From the NCBI RefSeq assembly GCF_900188345.1, contig NZ_FZOD01000006.1:232239-296238 (forward strand): a stretch of DNA of 64,000 bases. The letters are read 5' to 3'. Numbering within the stretch: position 1 is the stretch's first letter; every line of letters begins with the position of its first letter. Positions 24,554 to 34,525 of this stretch are shown here, piece after piece. The position numbers and the translations under genes are program-made. The notes below the pieces were generated by a model. The model did not search any database, was not told the DNA's origin, and worked only from the letters and a program-made list of their open reading frames with translations. The DNA is from Streptosporangium subroseum (lineage in GTDB: Bacteria > Actinomycetota > Actinomycetes > Streptosporangiales > Streptosporangiaceae).

Positions 24554-26266
24554 TTACCTCCCGTTGCTCTTCCACGTATCGACGAAGTTGTTTCGGGACT
24601 GGGCGTCGAAGATGATCCCGTGGACGTAGCCCGCCTGGGCGATGACCTGGGAGGGGTTGTAGACCGGGTTGGTCAGCGCGAGCTCGTCGAGGACCAGGTC
24701 CTGCGCGGCCTTGGCGTACTCTCCGCGCTTGGCCGGGTCGAGGGTGGTCTCGATCTTGCCGAGCACATCGAGCGCCTTGTCGTATTCCGGCGTGCCCTTC
24801 TTCAGCCAGCTGGAGTTGCCGAGTAGCGGGCCGTAGGTGAGGTTGATCACGGATGGGTCGTTCCGCGAGGAGTTCGCCGCGGTGACGTTCCAGTCGGTCT
24901 GTGCTTTGGCACGCTGAGCAGTCCAGTCGGGGATCGGGACGACGGTGAGCTGCAGGTCGATGCCGATTTTCTTCAGGTCCTGCTGGATCGACTCGTAAGC
25001 CGGCTTGTTCACCACCAGGTTGCTGATGCCGAGCAGCTTGACCACGAGCTTTCTGCCGTCCTTGACCCGGATCCCGTCCGGACCCTCGATCCAGCCGGCC
25101 GCCTCGAGGAGTCGCCTGGCCTCCTCGGGGTCGTACTTGAGGACCGAGTCGCCGTAGTCCGCGTACCCGGGAACCGACGGATCGAGGATCGAGGTGGCGA
25201 CGGAGTAGGAGTCGGTGAGCACCGTCTTCTTGATCGCCTCACGGTCCCAGCCGCGCTGGATCGCCCTGCGCACCGCGATGTCGTTGGTCGGGAACAGCGA
25301 GACGTTGAAGTCGAAACGGATCGCGGTGCCGGAGACGCCCCGGTAGTTGACCTTGAAGCCCTGGGTGGCCAGCGGCTTCTCGTCCGTGGTGCCCACGTCG
25401 AGCGTGGCGTCGATCGTGCCGGACTCCAGCGAGCCGGTCCGGACGCTGGCCTCCGGGATCGTGTTGAACACGACCTTGTCCAGGTATGCCTCGCCCCTGT
25501 GCCCGATCGCGGGCGGGGACCAGTTGTAGCCCTTGCGCCTGACCAAGACGGTCTTGACCTGCTCCTCCCACGACTCGTACACGAACGGACCGGTGCCGAT
25601 CACCTTCTTCGGGTCCGTCCGCTCCTTCGCGCTCAGCTTCAGGGTCGAGAGCGACAGGAAGACCGGCTGCTGGTTGGAGGTGATCGACGCCGCCTGGAGC
25701 GTGCTGGCCAGTGGCTTCTCGAACGTGATGACCGCGGTGTGATCGTCCGGCGTATCGGTGCCGATGTAGCCCGGGAACAGGCGAGCGCCGTTCGGCAGGA
25801 TCTCGAGTTTCTCGTCGCCGCGGATGAACTGGTCGTAGTTGGCCTTGACCGCCTCGGCGTTGAACGGGGTGCCGTCGCTGAACGTGACATCCTTGCGCAG
25901 GTGGAACGTGAACTCGGTCAGCTCGTTGTTGTACTCCCACGACTCCGCCAGCCACGGCGTGATCTCACCGGTTTTCGGGTCCTGCCACACGAGCTTGTCG
26001 CCGATGTTGTTGGTGACGATCGACTCGGCGTAGTTGGAGCCCAGTTGCGGGTCGGGGCTGCGCTGGTAGTCGAGTAGGGCGAACTCCAGTGTGCCGCCGC
26101 GCACCGGCTCGCCACCACCGGCGGCCCTGTCGGCGGAGTCGCCACGGGCGACGGTGAACCCCACCACCGCGATGAGGGCGACGGCGACGGCGGCGATACC
26201 GGCCACCAAGGGCCACTTATTACGCGAGGGGGAGGCGTTCTCGATGGAACTGCGAAGGTCGGACAT
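24554..26266 (-). CDS. Family-5 ABC transporter substrate-binding protein (TIGR04028/KPN_01854-like)
   Basis: 570 residues, SBP_bac_5 fold. Seen: TNNIGDKLVWQDPKTGEITP, TFHLRKDVTFSDGTPFNAEA (family motif), VIGTGPFVYESWEEQVKTVL and DPEEARRLLEAAGWIEGPD. There is no lipobox; instead a 25-residue hydrophobic stretch (LVAGIAAVAVALIAVVGFTV) near residue 20 acts as an uncleaved anchor or signal. The overall sequence reminds me of the KPN_01854-type receptors whose genes sit beside luciferase-like monooxygenases, which matches this locus. Despite the 'peptide' label, the ligand may be an organosulfur or amine compound. ATG at 26266 behind AAGGAAA. Confidence 0.82.
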   Translation of the reverse strand: MSDLRSSIENASPSRNKWPLVAGIAAVAVALIAVVGFTVARGDSADRAAGGGEPVRGGTLEFALLDYQRSPDPQLGSNYAESIVTNNIGDKLVWQDPKTGEITPWLAESWEYNNELTEFTFHLRKDVTFSDGTPFNAEAVKANYDQFIRGDEKLEILPNGARLFPGYIGTDTPDDHTAVITFEKPLASTLQAASITSNQQPVFLSLSTLKLSAKERTDPKKVIGTGPFVYESWEEQVKTVLVRRKGYNWSPPAIGHRGEAYLDKVVFNTIPEASVRTGSLESGTIDATLDVGTTDEKPLATQGFKVNYRGVSGTAIRFDFNVSLFPTNDIAVRRAIQRGWDREAIKKTVLTDSYSVATSILDPSVPGYADYGDSVLKYDPEEARRLLEAAGWIEGPDGIRVKDGRKLVVKLLGISNLVVNKPAYESIQQDLKKIGIDLQLTVVPIPDWTAQRAKAQTDWNVTAANSSRNDPSVINLTYGPLLGNSSWLKKGTPEYDKALDVLGKIETTLDPAKRGEYAKAAQDLVLDELALTNPVYNPSQVIAQAGYVHGIIFDAQSRNNFVDTWKSNGR

Positions 26267-26500
26267 GAGCTTTCCTTCGTGCTGAGTGGGCGACCGACGG
26301 ACAGCATCCGGGCAGGCGGAAAGGGGTCACGTCACCTCGGGGATGCGTGACTACGCGCGGCCTAGGGCCGGATGGAGTAGGTGTGGCCTCGCCGCCGGTG
26401 CGGGCACTCACGTGCGAACGGTGCGACAGCCGATCAGCGCTGACACAGAGCGCCGGCGAAGCGCGCGAAGTCGATTTCGCGTCTGGAGTAACGGAGGAAC

Positions 26501-26539
26501 ATGAACATAATCTATACTATACCTGTAGGGATTACATGA
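26501..26539 (+). other. Possible 12-codon leader ORF / AT-rich promoter core
   Basis: GGAGG precedes an ATG at 26501 that opens MNIIYTIPVGIT and a TGA. The codons (three ATA, AT-rich) are quite unlike this genome. The same bases include TATACT (26513-26518), a good -10 hexamer, so the stretch is either a leader peptide or simply the promoter; it cannot easily be both on one transcript. The 456-base divergent gap 26267-26722 holds no other gene candidate. Confidence 0.3.
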
Positions 26540-26545
26540 TTTAAG

Positions 26546-26561
26546 TGTGATCTGGGTCACA
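26546..26561. promoter_or_regulatory. Exact Crp/GlxR-type binding site
   Basis: TGTGA-TCTGGG-TCACA is a perfect match to the TGTGA-N6-TCACA palindrome of Crp-family regulators (Crp in mycobacteria, GlxR in corynebacteria). It lies about 28 bases past a TATACT -10 candidate and 162 bases before the monooxygenase start, between it and the importer operon. It could control either direction. Confidence 0.6.
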
Positions 26562-26722
26562 AATGAATGGGGTTTAACCACCGGTTGAACGACAGGTCGT
26601 GAGAGCGGGCCCGAGCCGGGTCGGACCAAGGAGAACGACGGCAGCGACCGGAGCGGTGGCAACCAGCCCAGACTCAAGCACTTTCACACACTGATCACCG
26701 AAGAGAACAGGAAGACCCACTC

Positions 26723-29251
<2,529 letters not shown>

Positions 29252-29440
29252 TCAACAAGATCGCATTTTGGCCGGCCGCTCCGCGCGGTCGGGCGGCGGG
29301 CATACCCGCACCTCCGCGCCGAGCGCCCATAACCGCACCGCAGGTCCCACCGGCGGTGCGACGCTCCGCGAAACCAACACGTCGACAACCCTTGATTTCC
29401 GCGGGTTCTGGCTTCGGTCGGAGATTCTGCGGCATGACCC

Positions 29441-29459
29441 GGGTCTTGCCGCAAGCCCC
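29441..29459 (-). promoter_or_regulatory. Rifamycin-associated element (RAE)
   Basis: On the minus strand the sequence reads GGGGCTTGCGGCAAGACCC: a 19-bp imperfect palindrome (8 of 9 arm positions pair) with the CTTGC-N-GCAAG core of the RAE known upstream of rifamycin inactivation genes in actinomycetes. A TATAGC -10-like hexamer lies just before it (minus strand, about 29467-29472), so the element sits at or right after the likely transcription start of rox, leaving a ~200-base leader. Confidence 0.75.
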
Positions 29460-29482
29460 CCATCCCGCTATAAATTGAGAGT

Positions 29483-29507
29483 GGCAAGGAGCGGCAACCT
29501 CCTTGCC
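29483..29507. promoter_or_regulatory. 9-bp perfect inverted repeat upstream of the rox promoter
   Basis: GGCAAGGAG-cggcaac-CTCCTTGCC. It ends about 10 bases before the presumed -10 of rox and could be an operator or the terminator-like end of something lost. The rest of 29508-29715 holds no gene I recognise. Confidence 0.4.
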
Positions 29508-29715
29508 TTTGCTTTTTCCCGCCCACTGCGGACGCGGCGGACGACGGTGACCGCGCCGACGCCCGCGAGCTCTCCTGGCCGACACCCGCGATGCCCGGCA
29601 GGCAGCCGATGATTTCCGGATCCACGGGTTCCGGTCATGGTGGTGTCACTTGGCGGTCGGCTCCGAAAGTCCTTTGGGGGTTGACTCCGGAGCCGTTGTC
29701 GCGAGGAGCGATTGG

Positions 29716-30324
29716 TCAGATTTCAGGCCGCGTGTGCTCTGGTGGGGCGGTCGCGGAGAGGACGTGCAGATCGTCGAAAGCTTGGAGGAGATGTGCGTCC
29801 AAGCTCTGTGAGGGGTCGTCGATCCAGGCTTGGGCGGCGTGGTGGAAGGTGGCCCAGCCGGTTTGTGCGGCCAGGCTGGCCAGCCGGTCGGGGACATCGC
29901 GCTGACGTAGCGCCTCCGCTATGGCTTCGCTGAGGGCTGCGGCCTTGGCCAAGTCGCGTTCTCGGAGGGCTGGGGTCTTGGCGATGACCGCTAGCCGTGG
30001 CTCGGAGAACGGGCGGTTGTCCTCAAGGATTCGTCCGGTCTTCCGGAAGGCGTACAGCAGAATGCCGAGTGGCTGCAGGCCATCGGGGGCGTCGGCGACC
30101 TCCTGTATCAGCGCGGCGCGCAGGTCGGCTTCGCCGCCGAAGAGCACCTCGCGCTTGTCCGGGAAGTGCCGGAAGAACGTGCGCTCGTTGACGCCTGCCC
30201 GAGCGGCGATCTCAGCCGTGGTGGTCTGATCGAACCCGCGCTCCCGGTACAGCTCCAGAGCCGCCTGTTGAAGGCGGCGGCGCGCTTCTAATCCACTTCG
30301 TGGCACCCCTCGAAGATACCGCAT
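29716..30324 (-). CDS. TetR-family transcriptional regulator
   Basis: 202 residues. Residues ~10-60 are the TetR HTH (RRRLQQAALELYRERGFDQT, then TAEIAARAGVNERTFFRHF and DKREVLFGG). The C-terminal ligand domain is helical and Ala/Leu-rich, ending HLLQAFDDLHVLSA. It is divergent from the NAD(P)-dependent oxidoreductase gene, and the start region abuts four regularly spaced palindromes that are almost certainly its operators; the first begins 3 bases before its start codon, so tight autoregulation is expected. The ATG at 30324 could be replaced by a GTG a few codons in. Confidence 0.85.
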   Translation of the reverse strand: MRYLRGVPRSGLEARRRLQQAALELYRERGFDQTTTAEIAARAGVNERTFFRHFPDKREVLFGGEADLRAALIQEVADAPDGLQPLGILLYAFRKTGRILEDNRPFSEPRLAVIAKTPALRERDLAKAAALSEAIAEALRQRDVPDRLASLAAQTGWATFHHAAQAWIDDPSQSLDAHLLQAFDDLHVLSATAPPEHTRPEI

Positions 30325-30326
30325 AC

Positions 30327-30408
30327 GCCAGTGGCTGACACCACTTGACGCCAGCGGCTGGCGCTACTTAAAGTCAGTGACTGGCGCTACTTAGTGCCAG
30401 TGACTGTC
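30327..30408. promoter_or_regulatory. Four TetR operators at exact 23-bp spacing
   Basis: Thirteen-base palindromes GCCAGTGGCTGAC (30327), GCCAGCGGCTGGC (30350), GTCAGTGACTGGC (30373) and GCCAGTGACTGTC (30396) have centres at 30333, 30356, 30379 and 30402. The linkers are also similar (CGCTACTTA twice), so the array is a 23-bp tandem repeat with a palindromic core. It fills the tetR-side of the divergent gap. From 30409 to 30627 I see only leader sequence. Confidence 0.85.
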
Positions 30409-30627
30409 GTTAAGTGGGAGGTTTTTGTCGCTGGTGGCAGCGACCCCGATCTTTCGGTCCGAACGCCGTCGAGGCGATCAAGGTCTCCGTTCCGCCTCGC
30501 AGGCCCTGGCAGAACGCGCATGCGACACGTCGCTGCGCCGCTGCCCTCGAAGGCGGGCCATTCCCGCCTCACCCGCACCGGACCCGTTCAGCGGCCCCGG
30601 TGCACACACCCGCAGAGAGAGCGTGTC

Positions 30628-31539
30628 ATGCATATTTTTGTCACTGGTGGTTCTGGCCAGACCGGCCCCGCCGTCGTCGCCGAGCTCGTCGCGGCCGGCC
30701 ACGACATCATTGGTCTGGCGCGCTCGGATGCCGCCGCCGCCCGGCTGGAGTCGCTGGGCGCCACACCACACCGCGGCTCCCTGGACGACCTCGACAGCCT
30801 GCGCCGTGGCGCCGAAGCCGCCGACGGAGTCCTGCACATGGCCTACGGCGGGGACTTCTCCGACCTCGACGACATGATGAGGCGCGACCGGACCGCGATC
30901 GAGGCGCTTGGCCGGCCGTTGGAACACTCGGGCAAGCCGCTCGTCGTCACCTCGGGCACGCTGGTGATGCCCGCCGGCCGGGAGACCACGGAGAAGGACG
31001 AGCCCGACGCGGCCGGGATCGCCGCCTTCCGCATCGTGGGCGAGCGAGCCTGTCTGGACTCCGTCGCCCGGGGAGTACGCGCGAGCGTGGTTCGCCTCGC
31101 TCCTACCGTCCACGGCCCTGAAGACCACGGCTTCATCCCCATGCTCATCGCCACCGCACGAAAGACCGGCGTCTCGGCCTATGTTGGCGACGGCACCAAC
31201 CGGTGGCCCGCAGTACACCGGCTCGACGCCGCGGTCCTGTTCCGCCTGGCACTGGAGAAGGCTCCTGCGGGCAGCGTGCTGCACGGAGCAGCCGAAAGCG
31301 GCGTCGCCATGAAGAACATCGCGCAGACGATCGCCCGGGGCCTGGATCTGCCGATGGTCTCGCTGACCCCCGACGAGGCTGCCGGGCACTACGTCAGCCC
31401 GTTCATGGCCAGGGTCTACGGCTTCGACGCGCCCGTCTCCAGTGCTCACACGCAGGATCTGCTTGGCTGGTCTCCCACCCATCCGACACTTCTCGATGAC
31501 CTGGAGCACGGCGACTACTTGGCCACGCCTGCCTTCTGA
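30628..31539 (+). CDS. NAD(P)-dependent epimerase/dehydratase-type oxidoreductase (atypical SDR)
   Basis: 303 residues, atypical/extended SDR. The cofactor motif is FVTGGSGQTGPAVVAELV (residues 4-21), followed by DIIGLARSDAAAARLESLGA, a second-strand pattern typical of the family. Downstream: LVVTSGTLVMPAGRETTEKD, VRLAPTVHGPEDHGFIPMLI and YVGDGTNRWPAVHRLDAAVL. Relatives are annotated as NAD-dependent epimerases/dehydratases of unknown substrate. I chose the ATG at 30628 because the Rossmann strand starts right there; the longer frame upstream would translate the operator leader. Under control of the divergent TetR. Confidence 0.78.
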   Translation: MHIFVTGGSGQTGPAVVAELVAAGHDIIGLARSDAAAARLESLGATPHRGSLDDLDSLRRGAEAADGVLHMAYGGDFSDLDDMMRRDRTAIEALGRPLEHSGKPLVVTSGTLVMPAGRETTEKDEPDAAGIAAFRIVGERACLDSVARGVRASVVRLAPTVHGPEDHGFIPMLIATARKTGVSAYVGDGTNRWPAVHRLDAAVLFRLALEKAPAGSVLHGAAESGVAMKNIAQTIARGLDLPMVSLTPDEAAGHYVSPFMARVYGFDAPVSSAHTQDLLGWSPTHPTLLDDLEHGDYLATPAF

Positions 31540-31843
31540 CCCCCTCAGACCCATCCGAACTCCCGTCGTCGGTGTCCTCGGGACGTCCGGGTCGTGCAGA
31601 GGCCGCAGTCCCTGGCCGGGACCGGCGCTCTGTCCGTCAGCCAGTTCGCCGTCGACATGGGCGAACTGGCGCGGTGACGGGCGTCCAGGCCCGCGAGCTG
31701 GGGCCAAGAGACGCGGGCGCGGGTGCCTCCGAACTGGACGATCTGCTGGACAGGCTCGACCGGCGCACCACCGATCACCAGGAAGAATCCTCCGCCGCCC
31801 AGTCAGCCTGATCAACCGCCGAAGGATTTCCGGAGCTGACCAC

Positions 31844-32041
31844 TTAGGACAGCGTCGGTTCGTCGCCGCGCTCCGGAGCGGGCAACTCTCGCAATGAGCG
31901 CAGTGGTGAGGCATAGGCGATCGCGGTGCCGAGGAGCATCACGCCGCTGCCGATGACGAGGGTGACTCGGAGGCTGAGCACCGATCCGAGCACCCCGCCG
32001 AGAAGCGCGCCAAGGGGCTGCGTTCCCTTACCACGAGCGAG
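31844..32041 (-). pseudogene. C-terminal remnant of an MFS transporter gene
   Basis: The frame reads GTQPLGALLGGVLGSVLSLR, then VTLVIGSGVMLLGTAIAY, ending SPLRSLRELPAP and a stop: the last two transmembrane helices and tail of an MFS exporter. Nothing upstream continues it; the frame enters the cytochrome-b-like gene region on the other strand. The stretch 31540-31843 before it holds no recognisable gene, only short frames with interrupted, unassignable sequence, so it is probably decayed DNA as well. Confidence 0.6.
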
Positions 32042-32135
32042 GTTCTGTCCGCGCTCAGCGTGCACGGGTAAGCGGCTGCCGCGGTCGAGGTAGTGCTCAC
32101 ATACCGCGATCTTGGCCTGCTCTTTGTGGTGGAAT

Positions 32136-32684
32136 ATGCGGATGGAACGGGCGAGGCAGCTGGTGGGCGAGATGCTGGTCTACTGTTTTGTGGTCGTCCT
32201 GCTCACCGGTGGCTTCCTGGCGTTCTTCTACGTGCCCGGCGGTCAGACGGTGCCCTACAACGGCGCTTACGAGCCGCTGTGGGGCATTCCCATGAGTGCC
32301 GCCTACAACTCGATCCTGAAGATCGGCTTTGAGGTGCGCGGCGGCCTGTTCATGCGGCAGCTGCATCACAGCTCCGCCGTCCTGCTCGGCATCGGGACCG
32401 TCGTCTGGGTCCTGCTCGGCCGTTTCCGGTACGCACTCGCGGTGATGGGCCTGGGCATACTCGGCGGGCTCTCCGGCTACGCGGCCGCCGACGACGTGCT
32501 GTCCGGGACCGTCCTGGCGAAGCTGCCCATTCCCTGGTGGTACGGCCTGCACCTGCTGGTGGCTCTGGCCGTGGGCGCCGCGCTGGTGATCTCCTCGCGG
32601 CGTGAGGCCGCCCAGCACCCCAGAACGCTCCCCTTCGTGGCGCTGAGCCTCGGCCTCACCTTTCTGGTGATCTTCGGGTTCTGA
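32136..32684 (+). CDS. Short QcrB-like cytochrome b-type membrane protein
   Basis: 182 residues with about four to five membrane segments. The middle matches the N-terminal part of actinobacterial QcrB: VPYNGAYEPLWGIPMSAAYN, FEVRGGLFMRQLHHSSAV and GYAAADDVLSGTVLAKLP. QcrB is ~550 residues, so this is only the heme-binding half. The first His of each heme-ligand helix is present (RQLHH, and YGLHLLVAL), but the second His of each, normally ~14 residues later, is replaced by Trp/hydrophobic residues. It may bind one altered heme or none. Start ATG at 32136 (GGTGGA before it) or 32142. It stands alone, convergent with the IclR gene. Confidence 0.65.
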   Translation: MRMERARQLVGEMLVYCFVVVLLTGGFLAFFYVPGGQTVPYNGAYEPLWGIPMSAAYNSILKIGFEVRGGLFMRQLHHSSAVLLGIGTVVWVLLGRFRYALAVMGLGILGGLSGYAAADDVLSGTVLAKLPIPWWYGLHLLVALAVGAALVISSRREAAQHPRTLPFVALSLGLTFLVIFGF

Positions 32685-32730
32685 CCCGTCATGGTGAGGG
32701 GGCCGGGCGGCATAGCGGTACGCCGGATTA

Positions 32731-33543
32731 TCACTCGGCAACCGGGTCCTGGGAAGCCAGGCGGAGGTCAGGGCGGTACCCGAGGCGGCGCGATCCCTCT
32801 TCGGCGGCCTCCACGACCGCGGGCGCGAGACGGCTCGTATCGGCGGGGGTCAGCCGCTGCGTCGGGGCGACGATGCCCAGGACCGCCACAAGCTCACCGG
32901 TGGCTCCGAAGACGGGCGCGCTGATCGAGGCCGCGCCGATGTCGCGTTCTTCGAACGTCGCCGAGTAACCGCGTCGACGGACCTCCTCCAGCTGCTGGTC
33001 CAACTCGTCGATGTCGACGACGGTGTGGGCCGTGTGCCGGGTAAGACCGTGGCTGACCGCCGCGCGGCGCGCCATCGGATCGAAGGCCATGAAAACCTTG
33101 CCGGCCGAGCCGGCGTGCAGGGGCATCACCATGCCCACCATGAACATCCGCATGATCACGTGGCGGGTCTCGGCCAGGCCCACCACCGTGCGGAAGGGAC
33201 CGTCCCGCACGTGCAGGCAGGCCGATTCTCCCGTCCGGTCACGCAGTTGCCGGAGCACCGGACGGGTGAGCTGCACAATGTCCAGGCCGAAGGTTCCGGG
33301 AGCCGACCACCGGACCAGAGCGAGACCGATGCGGTAGGTGTCCTCGTTTCGGTCCAGGAAGCCCTCCCTCAGCAGGCTGTTCACCAGCCGCTGGCAGGTG
33401 CTGGCGGGCAGACCCGTGGCCCGGGTGATCTGCTGAAGGGTCAGCTCGGGCCGCTCGACGGTGAAGCACTCCAGGATCTGGCGGATCTTACGGAGAACCA
33501 GCACCGATGCCGTGCCCGCCTCGTCGCTCTTGCTGCTCATCAC
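32731..33543 (-). CDS. IclR-family transcriptional regulator
   Basis: 270 residues. Winged HTH at ~15-75 (VLRKIRQILECFTVERPELT, ITRATGLPASTCQRLVNSLL), effector domain at ~90-255 (MPLHAGSAGKVFMAFDP, then EERDIGAASISAPVFGATGE and VAVLGIVAPTQRLTP). Its 5' end overlaps the 3' end of the HMG-CoA-lyase-like gene by 56 bases, so it is co-transcribed with that gene and the CoA-transferase. It most likely senses the organic acid or CoA ester of the pathway and acts at the palindromes at 35773-35816. Confidence 0.85.
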   Translation of the reverse strand: MMSSKSDEAGTASVLVLRKIRQILECFTVERPELTLQQITRATGLPASTCQRLVNSLLREGFLDRNEDTYRIGLALVRWSAPGTFGLDIVQLTRPVLRQLRDRTGESACLHVRDGPFRTVVGLAETRHVIMRMFMVGMVMPLHAGSAGKVFMAFDPMARRAAVSHGLTRHTAHTVVDIDELDQQLEEVRRRGYSATFEERDIGAASISAPVFGATGELVAVLGIVAPTQRLTPADTSRLAPAVVEAAEEGSRRLGYRPDLRLASQDPVAE

Positions 33544-34525
33544 CCCTGTCTTTCCGGCCGTACCGGGCCGCCTGCGAAGGCATGACGTACGTCAGGTCCG
33601 AGGTGGTCGTACGCTGCAAGGCTACCGGCGTGGCACCCACGGCGGAGAGGGCGGAGTCGAGCCTGCGGCCGAGCAGCGCCCGGAGGTCGTCCCGGAGAGC
33701 GACGAGTTTCCCGGTGTCGATCCCGGTGGCGACCCCCACGTGATGGAAGAGGTTGACCAGGTCGTCGGTGGCGATGTTCCCGGCCGCGCCGGGGGCGAAC
33801 GGGCAGCCGCCGACTCCGCCCAGTGAGGCGTCGAAGCGGCGGATGCCCAGCTGGAGCGCTTCCCAGGCGTTCGCCGAGGCCATGCCGTAGGTGTTGTGCA
33901 GGTGCAGCCCGAGCGGCAGCTCCGGAAACGCCGAGCGTACGGCGGAGACCGTTCTTCGGATGTGCCGTGGGCTGGCCGCACCGATCGTGTCGGCGAGATG
34001 GAGCACCTCGATGCCGAACCCGGTCAGCTCCCGGGCCACGTTCACCACCGTTCCGGGATCGGTCTCGCCGTCGAAAGGGCACACGAACGCCGTGGCGACG
34101 GTGGCCTCGATCCCTACCCGCGCCTGCGTCAGCAGCTCCGCGGCGGGGCGCAGCCGGGCAAGGGCCGCCGCGGTGGACACTCCGGCGTTGGCGCGGCTGT
34201 GGCCGTCGCTCGCTGAGACGATCAGCCGGACGTGACGGGCTCCGGCCGCCACCGCACGGCGCGCTCCCCGCTCGTTGAAGACCAGGGTGTGCAGCGCCAC
34301 CGACTCTCCGGGCCGCAGTTCGCGGACCAGCCGATCGGTGTCCGCCATCTGCGGCACCTTCTCCGGGTGCACGAACGAGCCGATCTCCAGTGAGGTCAGC
34401 CCGGCGTCCACCAGCCCGTCGGCCAGCCGGATCTTGTCGGCGGTCGAGACGATCATCGGCTCTATCTGAAAGCCGTCACGGAGCAGAACCTCGGTGATCA
34501 GGGCCTTCTTCGCAGCGTCACTCAC
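33488..34525 (-). CDS. HMG-CoA lyase-like aldolase
   Basis: 345 residues, TIM-barrel HMGL family. Seen: ITEVLLRDGFQIEPMIVST (active-site start, Arg-Asp), LTSLEIGSFVHPEKVPQMAD, FVCPFDGETDPGTVVNVARE, LHLHNTYGMASANAWEALQL (metal-binding His-x-His) and the lyase signature GGVGGCPFAPGAAGNIATDD with its catalytic Cys (~241). Members cleave HMG-CoA to acetyl-CoA and acetoacetate; relatives cleave citramalyl-type CoA esters. The start is a GTG directly after the TGA of the CoA-transferase. The last ~25 residues are polar and overlap the IclR reading frame. Confidence 0.82.
   Translation of the reverse strand: MSDAAKKALITEVLLRDGFQIEPMIVSTADKIRLADGLVDAGLTSLEIGSFVHPEKVPQMADTDRLVRELRPGESVALHTLVFNERGARRAVAAGARHVRLIVSASDGHSRANAGVSTAAALARLRPAAELLTQARVGIEATVATAFVCPFDGETDPGTVVNVARELTGFGIEVLHLADTIGAASPRHIRRTVSAVRSAFPELPLGLHLHNTYGMASANAWEALQLGIRRFDASLGGVGGCPFAPGAAGNIATDDLVNLFHHVGVATGIDTGKLVALRDDLRALLGRRLDSALSAVGATPVALQRTTTSDLTYVMPSQAARYGRKDRGDEQQERRGGHGIGAGSP

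Noticed and set aside
26267..26722. A SAM- or cysteine-responsive riboswitch before ssuD
   Set aside because: I could not find the paired elements or conserved bases of any known SAM-type riboswitch, and the mini-ORF has no Cys codons.
30327..30408. CRISPR-like interpretation of the 23-bp periodic repeats
   Set aside because: The linkers are repeated and only ~10 bases long, and the array lies in a tetR divergent promoter; operators explain it.
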